This document shows, piece by piece, positions 59,270 through 64,000 of a stretch of 64,000 nt of DNA. Source of the DNA: VGBO01 sp964453335. GTDB lineage: Bacteria; Actinomycetota; Acidimicrobiia; Acidimicrobiales; CAIXPF01. The notes under the pieces were generated by a model. It worked only from the letters and a program-made list of their open reading frames with translations, was not told the origin of the DNA and did no database searches. The number at the start of each line of letters is the position of its first letter. The first letter of the stretch is position 1. Position numbers and translations under genes: made by a program. The DNA lies in NCBI GenBank assembly GCA_964453335.1, contig CAYVOK010000010.1:54433-118432 (forward strand), read 5' to 3'.

Positions 59270-60046
59270 ATGCTCCCCCAGACCATCGACGACGTCATCG
59301 AACGGCTCGAGGCGATCATCGTCGAGTGCGCCGAACGCAACGACCGCATCGGCTACTTCGCCGCCCTGTACAACCGGGTCACCATCACCGTGCGCGACGG
59401 GATCGCCCGCAGCGAGTTCGAGGACAACCCGCGTATGGAACACCTCGACGTCGTCTTCGCGAACCGGTTCGTCGATGCCTACGACCGCTATCGCGACGGC
59501 GAGCTCCCGACCCGTTCGTGGCTGCTCAAGTTCGACGAGGCCCGCAACGACGCCCACTGCGTGCTCCAGCACCTGCTCCTCGGCATGAACGCGCACATCC
59601 ACCTCGACCTCGGCATCGCGGCGGCGCGCACCGCACCCGGTACGGCGATCGAGGGGCTCCAGGGCGACTTCGAGAAGATCAACGACGTCCTCGCGTCGCT
59701 GCTGCCCGAGGTCGAGTCGGAGCTCGCGAGCGTCTCGCCGGCGTTCGCGACGGCACTGCACCACGGCAAGACGGCCGGCGAGAAGATCGTGAACTCGGCG
59801 ATGACCGTGGCGCGCTCCGACGCGTGGCACTTCGCACGCGAGCTCGCGCACGCACCGATCGAGGCCTGGGCGGGGCACATCGACACGCGCGACCGGCACA
59901 CCCACGAGCTCGCCGGCGGCCTCCTGCACATGGGCCCGATCGGCACCCTGCTCCACCGCCACGAGTCGAAGGACGTGCGTCGCAACATCGCAGCGATCGC
60001 CGAGGGCGAGTTCGACCTCACGAAGATCGTCGCACTCCCCGACTGA
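59270..60046 (+). CDS. DUF5995 family protein
   Basis: A 258-residue, helix-rich protein. TIDDVIERLEAI at the start, FAALYNRVTITVRDGI, LDVVFANRFVDAYDRY, SWLLKFDEARND and LLGMNAHIHLDLGIAA follow the DUF5995 pattern found mainly in actinobacteria and Bacteroidetes. Several conserved His and Asp (NAHIHLDL, HHGK, HIDTRDRHTHE) suggest metal binding, but no activity is known. ATG at 59270 is set by homology and by TACCGT six bases upstream. Confidence 0.8.
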   Translation: MLPQTIDDVIERLEAIIVECAERNDRIGYFAALYNRVTITVRDGIARSEFEDNPRMEHLDVVFANRFVDAYDRYRDGELPTRSWLLKFDEARNDAHCVLQHLLLGMNAHIHLDLGIAAARTAPGTAIEGLQGDFEKINDVLASLLPEVESELASVSPAFATALHHGKTAGEKIVNSAMTVARSDAWHFARELAHAPIEAWAGHIDTRDRHTHELAGGLLHMGPIGTLLHRHESKDVRRNIAAIAEGEFDLTKIVALPD

Positions 60047-60052
60047 ACCGGC

Positions 60053-60073
60053 CCTGGGGCGATCAGCCCCAGG
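60053..60073. terminator. Hairpin at a convergent gene junction
   Basis: CCTGGGGC (60053-60060), loop GATCA, GCCCCAGG (60066-60073): a perfect 8-bp stem between the stops of two convergent genes, usable from both strands. There is no T tract, as is common for actinobacterial hairpin terminators. Confidence 0.45.
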
Positions 60074-61562
60074 CGCGGCGAAGCGCGTGGGGCAGCTCCT
60101 CCGCCCACTGCACGAGATCGTGCCCGGCGACCCGTTCGGTGAAGTGGTGGCGCGCACCGACGAGGTGCAGGAACGCCGCCCACGCCTCGGTCGCCTCGTG
60201 GAACCCGCCCTCGAGCGTCCCTGCGCACAGGTGGACGAACGGCGCGCCGTCGACGTCCCAGCGGAACTGCGGATCCGGCGGCATGCCGGTACTGCAGGCG
60301 ATCACGTGCGCAAAACGGTCGGCGTGGAGGCGGGCGACGGTGAGCGCGTGCCCTCCCCCGTCGCTGCACCCGAAGACGGCTCGACGCTCCCGGTCCGCCG
60401 GCACCCCGAGCGTGCGTTCGGCCCACCCGGCGAGCTCGTCGACGAAGAACCGCTGGTGCGCGTCGAACCGAGCGGGGTCGAACCCGGCGAGGTACTCGAG
60501 CGCCCGCTGGTTGCCGTGCACATGGTCGGCGGGGGCGGCGTGCGCCCCGACGACGACGACCGGCGGGCAGATGCCGTCCTCGATCGCCGCGTCGAGCCGA
60601 CGGGCATAGGGGGCCAGCATGTTGCCGTCGGTCGCGTACACGACAGGGGTGCCGTCGCCAGGGCGGTGACCGGGGGGTAGGTACACGCTGACCGGACGGC
60701 CACCGAAGTCGGCGGTGTCGACGACGTGGTCGGTGAGCGTGCCGCGCAGCGGGTCGTTCGACCGCAGCTCCGGCGGCCCGTCCGACCCGCGGAAGCGGCC
60801 GTCGTGCGCGCCACGCGTCCCGGTGCGCGCCGCGCCGCCCGCGGGTACGAACGTGTAGGTGACGAGTGCCTCGGCGAGCCGCTCCACCCGCATCTGCAGC
60901 ACCTGCAGACCGGGTTCGACCTCGTAGGACCACAACGGGAACGTCGGGGACACCGTCACCGGGACCGTGCTGTCCGCGACGAAGGTGAGGATGTCGCCAT
61001 CGGCCCACGCCGCTGCACCCTCGGCGGCACGTCGGGCCCGCAGCACCGCCGGGTCGGGGTCGGTCCAGACCCGACAGAACCGTTGCCCGCGCGGCAGCAG
61101 CCCCGGTGTCGCCGCACGTTCCCGTGCGAGATCCCGACTCGACCGTTCCGCCTCGGTCCGCAGCTCTGCGAGCGGCGGGACACCGAGCGCGCGCCGGGCG
61201 TCGTCGTCGACGTCGGGGTCGACCGGAGGCTGGACGACGTCGCCCTGATGCTCGACGAGAACCGTGCCGTAGGGCTGCGGACGTCCGCTGTAGAGCGAGA
61301 TCTGGTCGACGAGGTTCGCGTGCAGATGCCCGGCGCCCGTCACCCCGTCGTCGTGTGCGACCCGGGCGAGACGGGCCGCCTCGGGCAGGTCCGCAAGTGT
61401 GCCGGCCGTCCGCAGCAGGTCGGCGGCGACGTAGGACTCCCGGCCGCGCAACCCCGCGGTCCCCGGGTGGGTCCGGAGACGATCGGCGAGGTGCACCTTC
61501 GTGTCGTCGTCCGCTCCGGTCGCAACAGCGAGCAGAGCCCGCAGCTCGTCGTCGGCGTCCAT
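60063..61562 (-). CDS. Fusion of a DUF6624-like domain with an enterochelin-esterase-type hydrolase
   Basis: A 499-residue protein. The first 150 residues (GHLHANLVDQISLYSGRPQPYGTVL, PPVDPDVDDDARRALGVPPLAEL) resemble DUF6624. The rest resembles Fes/IroE-type esterases: a beta-rich part to about 300, then an alpha/beta hydrolase with VVYATDGNML, the nucleophile in FGCSDGGGHAL and a His in VAGHDLVQWAEELP. No signal peptide, so cytoplasmic. Siderophore genes are absent nearby, so siderophore hydrolysis is only one possibility. ATG at 61562 is preferred (CACGAT six bases upstream); ATG at 61580 is the alternative. Confidence 0.75.
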   Translation of the reverse strand: MDADDELRALLAVATGADDDTKVHLADRLRTHPGTAGLRGRESYVAADLLRTAGTLADLPEAARLARVAHDDGVTGAGHLHANLVDQISLYSGRPQPYGTVLVEHQGDVVQPPVDPDVDDDARRALGVPPLAELRTEAERSSRDLARERAATPGLLPRGQRFCRVWTDPDPAVLRARRAAEGAAAWADGDILTFVADSTVPVTVSPTFPLWSYEVEPGLQVLQMRVERLAEALVTYTFVPAGGAARTGTRGAHDGRFRGSDGPPELRSNDPLRGTLTDHVVDTADFGGRPVSVYLPPGHRPGDGTPVVYATDGNMLAPYARRLDAAIEDGICPPVVVVGAHAAPADHVHGNQRALEYLAGFDPARFDAHQRFFVDELAGWAERTLGVPADRERRAVFGCSDGGGHALTVARLHADRFAHVIACSTGMPPDPQFRWDVDGAPFVHLCAGTLEGGFHEATEAWAAFLHLVGARHHFTERVAGHDLVQWAEELPHALRRAWG

Positions 61563-61596
61563 CCCGCCATCGTGGCCCATGCCGGTGATCACCGTC

Positions 61597-62187
61597 TCAG
61601 ATCCCGTCGAGGTGGGCGACCTCATTGAACGACGTGAGGGCGACCGTCGGTCCGGTCCGCACCCGGGTGATCGTCGCCTGCGCGACGTGGAGACGCCACG
61701 TGACCTCGGGGCCCACGCCGAGCGCCCAGGCGACCACCGCCTTGATCGGCGACACGTGACTGAACACGAGCACGTCACGTTCCGTCGCCAGGACTGCGAG
61801 GTCACGGCACCCGGCTGCGACGCGGTCCTGCAGCGCGGCGAGCGACTCCCCGCCGTCGGGTGCGAAGTCGGGGTCGGTACGCCAACGGGCCCAGGTGGCC
61901 GCGTCGACGTCCTTCGTCGGCACACCGTCGAGCACCCCGTAGTCGAGCTCCACGAACCGGTCGTCGACCTCGACCGGCGCGCCGAGCCGTCGGGCGACGG
62001 CGGCCGCGGTCTCCCTGGCCCGCACGAGCGGGCTGGCGACGACGAGCGGATGCGAGCAGCCGACGAGCACGTCCGCGATCGCCTCGGCCTGCGCCCGACC
62101 GACGTCGTCGAGTGGGTTGTCGACCCGCCCCTGCAGGAGCCCGGCGGCGTTCGCCGCGGTACGGCCGTGACGGACGACGATCAGCAC
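61597..62187 (-). CDS. Histidine phosphatase (phosphoglycerate-mutase-like)
   Basis: A 196-residue histidine phosphatase. The phospho-His motif is VRHGRTAAN near residue 6, with QGRVDNPLDDVGRAQA, SPLVRARETAAA, ELDYGVLDG and a second His in VLVFSHVSPIKA. This matches the cofactor-independent GpmB/CobC-like branch; the substrate is unknown. GTG at 62187 has GAGACT six bases upstream. Confidence 0.9.
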   Translation of the reverse strand: MLIVVRHGRTAANAAGLLQGRVDNPLDDVGRAQAEAIADVLVGCSHPLVVASPLVRARETAAAVARRLGAPVEVDDRFVELDYGVLDGVPTKDVDAATWARWRTDPDFAPDGGESLAALQDRVAAGCRDLAVLATERDVLVFSHVSPIKAVVAWALGVGPEVTWRLHVAQATITRVRTGPTVALTSFNEVAHLDGI

Positions 62188-62193
62188 CGGCGC

Positions 62194-62199
62194 AGTCTC
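62194..62199 (-). promoter_or_regulatory. Possible -10 element of histidine phosphatase (GAGACT)
   Basis: GAGACT on the minus strand ends 6 bases before the GTG at 62187; it keeps the A and final T of TAnnnT. Confidence 0.3.
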
Positions 62200-62212
62200 G
62201 CCGCTCGCCCGG

Positions 62213-62695
62213 TCATCGGGCCAGGTCGCGCCCGAGTGCGCCGGTCCGCAGGAAGTCGCGTCGGCGGGCCGGGTCGTCGAGTCGGAAGCGGCGCACCATC
62301 CACACGAGCGCCGCGACGCCTGCGACCTCGGCCGCGGCCCCGAGCGCCAGGTTCTCGAACTCCGGCAGCCTGCGCGCCACGAAGTCGACGCCGGCGACCG
62401 GCCACCAGAACAGCTGGGTGTCGGTCCACGTGCCATCGAGGACGAGATGGCAGAACACCCCGATCGGGACCCCGAGCCAGCGGCGTCGCCGGAGGCGCCG
62501 ACCGACGGTGACCGCCATCACGAGCGCAAGGAGCAGCACCGCACCGGCGAGCGTGTGCAGCACGAACGGCCGGCCGACGGCGAGGTCGACGAGGGGCAGC
62601 ACGGAACCGGCCATCACGAGGCGGTAGTCGATCGCCGGACTGCGGAAGATCGCCCACACCGCGACGAAGGACACGCCGACGAACCAGATGAACAC
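62213..62695 (-). CDS. Actinobacterial membrane protein with conserved HLVLDGTWTD segment
   Basis: A 160-residue protein with four hydrophobic segments and a basic loop (GRRLRRRRW) in the middle. The conserved polar motif FCHLVLDGTWTDTQLFWWP recalls membrane-bound metal-dependent hydrolases of the YdjM type, where His and Asp bind metal; this is a weak assignment. GTG start, 12 bases after the zinc-ribbon gene stop, so probably co-transcribed with it. Confidence 0.65.
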   Translation of the reverse strand: MFIWFVGVSFVAVWAIFRSPAIDYRLVMAGSVLPLVDLAVGRPFVLHTLAGAVLLLALVMAVTVGRRLRRRRWLGVPIGVFCHLVLDGTWTDTQLFWWPVAGVDFVARRLPEFENLALGAAAEVAGVAALVWMVRRFRLDDPARRRDFLRTGALGRDLAR

Positions 62696-62707
62696 CGGGA
62701 CCGCCGA

Positions 62708-63418
62708 TCAGTGCAGCACGAGCCGGCCGCATTCCTCGCACTCGTCGAGGCCGGACGGCAGGTGGCGGAGGCGGTCGACCTCGACCGCCGGCATCGCGGA
62801 CGGGCAGCCTTCGCAGCGGGCACCGACGAGGCGGACGACCGTGGCCGGGGCGAACGCCGGGCGCAGCCGCTCGTACCGGTCGACCGCCTCGGCACCCACG
62901 GTGTCGACGAGGCCGGGTCGATCCGCCTCGAGCGCGGCGAGGTCGGCCCGGCCGACCGCCTCTGCTGCGGCGAGCGCCTCCTCGGCGGCGGCGACCGCTG
63001 CGAGGAGCCCGGTCCGGCTCGTCGCCCGGTCGGCGGCGGTGGCCTGCAGCGGTTCGATCTCGACGAGCAGGTCCAGCAGGCGGTCCTCGAGCGTGTCGAC
63101 CCGCCGCCGCAACGAGGCGATCTCGTCCTGGATCGTCTGCAGTTCCTTGATCGCGGTGACCGTGCCGTCGTAGAGGCGGGCGTCCTCACGGGTGATCTTC
63201 GTGCGGAGCGTCGCCACCTCGTCCTCGAGGCGTCGCTGGTCGGCCTCGAGCGCCCGCAGCGGGGCGTCCGCTGCGGCGATCGCCGCGTCGAGCGTGGCGA
63301 GCTCGGTCTGCCGGGCGGTGAGCGCGGCCCGTTCGGGCAAGACGGTGAGCCGGTGCCGGGCAGCGCCGATCCGGTTGTCGAGGTCCTGCAGGTCGACGAG
63401 CCGTCCGAGATCACCCAC
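62708..63418 (-). CDS. Coiled-coil protein with C4-type zinc ribbon
   Basis: A 236-residue protein. Residues about 1-170 are a long heptad-rich coiled coil (LVDLQDLDNRIGAARHRL through AAEEALAAAEAVG). The C-terminus carries two CxxC pairs, CEGCPSAM and CEECGRLV, forming a zinc ribbon. This is the architecture of the C4-type zinc-ribbon family (CT398-like). GTG at 63418 has TACCCT seven bases upstream. It likely acts as an adaptor, with partner unknown. Confidence 0.85.
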   Translation of the reverse strand: MGDLGRLVDLQDLDNRIGAARHRLTVLPERAALTARQTELATLDAAIAAADAPLRALEADQRRLEDEVATLRTKITREDARLYDGTVTAIKELQTIQDEIASLRRRVDTLEDRLLDLLVEIEPLQATAADRATSRTGLLAAVAAAEEALAAAEAVGRADLAALEADRPGLVDTVGAEAVDRYERLRPAFAPATVVRLVGARCEGCPSAMPAVEVDRLRHLPSGLDECEECGRLVLH

Positions 63419-63425
63419 GGCGCCG

Positions 63426-63431
63426 AGGGTA
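63426..63431 (-). promoter_or_regulatory. -10 element of zinc-ribbon gene (TACCCT)
   Basis: TACCCT on the minus strand ends 7 bases before the GTG at 63418, with no Shine-Dalgarno site. Confidence 0.5.
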
Positions 63432-63439
63432 GTTCCCCC

Positions 63440-63445
63440 TAGGGT
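63440..63445 (+). promoter_or_regulatory. -10 element of oxidoreductase (TAGGGT)
   Basis: TAGGGT ends 6 bases before the GTG at 63452; only 8 bases separate it from the divergent TACCCT. Confidence 0.5.
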
Positions 63446-63451
63446 GCGGCC

Positions 63452-64000
63452 GTGCCGTCGTACGCGATCGTCGGATCCGGCTGGGGTGGGACGCTGTGGG
63501 CGCACGCCGTACGGGCGTCGGTCGACCACACGGTGTCCGACCGGGTCGGGTCGCCGCCGTGGGGGGCGGACGTCGTCGTGGTGGCGACCCCACCGGCGAC
63601 CCATGCGACGGTTGCGCTCGACCTCGCAGCGACCGGGGTGGCCGTGCTCGTGGAGTCGCCGGTTGCGACGACCCTCGAGGACGCCGACCGGCTCGTCGCC
63701 GCCGTCGAGACCGGGGCACGCATCGCTGCCACGTCGCACCTGCTGCACGCCCCGCTCGTGCGCGCATTCCTCGCCCGGGCACGTGATCTCGGCGCTCTCC
63801 GCCACGTCGGCATGCGCGCGGCGTCGGTCGACCGTGGTGCGGACGGCCCGGCGCATCCGGACGCCGCCGGCGTGCTCACCACCGTCGGGCCGGGCGCTGT
63901 CGCCGTGCTGTTGGCCACGCTCGGCGGCGATCGTCCGGTCGCCGTGCGGGCGCGCGTCGAACGGCGTCACGACGACGGCCGCCCGGCCGCCGTCACCGCG
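63452..64000 (+). CDS. Gfo/Idh/MocA-like oxidoreductase (3' end outside window)
   Basis: The first 183 residues are visible and the frame stays open to the window edge. The N-terminal Rossmann fold reads YAIVGSGWGGTLWAHAV, followed by VVVVATPPATHATVALDLAATGVAVLVESPVA, where ESP stands in place of the usual EKP of Gfo/Idh/MocA enzymes, removing the catalytic Lys at this position. LEDADRLVAAVETG and TSHLLHAP continue the fold. NAD(P) binding is likely; the reaction is unknown. GTG start has TAGGGT six bases upstream. Confidence 0.75.
   Translation, partial: MPSYAIVGSGWGGTLWAHAVRASVDHTVSDRVGSPPWGADVVVVATPPATHATVALDLAATGVAVLVESPVATTLEDADRLVAAVETGARIAATSHLLHAPLVRAFLARARDLGALRHVGMRAASVDRGADGPAHPDAAGVLTTVGPGAVAVLLATLGGDRPVAVRARVERRHDDGRPAAVTA

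Overview
This window is a gene-dense, very GC-rich actinobacterial chromosome segment. The gene set suggests a heterotrophic member of Acidimicrobiia or a relative: many class III CoA-transferases and acyl-CoA dehydrogenases, luciferase-like and F420-type oxidoreductases, a PimB-like mannosyltransferase, DUF3040, a long bifunctional Rel, and about half of starts GTG. No 16S rRNA or other decisive marker is present, so the placement is inference. I see no insertion sequence, prophage, integrase, CRISPR array or toxin-antitoxin locus. No stretch over 300 bases lacks a gene.

Layout. 1-8.9 kb: glycogen synthesis (glgA end, glgC), then a leftward run of CoxL-like molybdoenzyme, uracil-DNA glycosylase, MoxR ATPase and VWA protein, then a DUF72 gene. 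8.9-30.3 kb: an acyl-CoA catabolism region with a thioesterase, four genes carrying five CoA-transferase domains, three acyl-CoA dehydrogenases (two forming a likely heteromer), two enoyl-CoA hydratases, a carboxyltransferase, an aldehyde dehydrogenase, an SDR, a zinc alcohol dehydrogenase, a phosphotransferase and malic enzyme. 30.4-41.5 kb: universal stress protein, Rel, a beta-lactamase-fold hydrolase, two SDRs, a cupredoxin-like protein, an MFS transporter, a DUF4239 protein, a Baeyer-Villiger-type monooxygenase and a luciferase-like oxidoreductase. 41.5-44.8 kb: tRNA-Val(CAC), a DnaJ-domain protein, and murF facing ddl. 44.8-52.2 kb: ROK kinase, DUF3040, dinB, NUDIX, inositol-monophosphatase-like protein, glpK (broken by an assembly gap) and an aminotransferase. 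52.2-57.7 kb: a tight operon trpD-queG-pimB-membrane protein-eRF1-like protein-ROK kinase. 57.7-64 kb: RNase P RNA, class II aldolase, DUF5995, a DUF6624-like/esterase fusion, a histidine phosphatase, a membrane protein, a coiled-coil zinc-ribbon protein and an oxidoreductase cut by the window end.

Two features run through the whole window. First, many genes start without a leader: a -10 hexamer of the form TAnnnT (mostly TACGGT, TACCGT or TAGGGT) ends 5-8 bases, most often 6, before the start codon, with no Shine-Dalgarno site. The rnpB gene, whose 5' end is fixed by its P1 helix, has the same element at the distance expected for transcription initiation. Genes with a leader show the same hexamer further upstream plus a purine-rich ribosome-binding site. 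Second, every convergent gene pair is separated by 0-16 bases or overlaps, leaving almost no room for conventional terminators.

The 100-N run inside glpK is flanked by an exact 55-base duplication. Removing one copy plus the Ns restores one uninterrupted reading frame, so the gap is almost certainly an unmerged contig overlap and not missing sequence.
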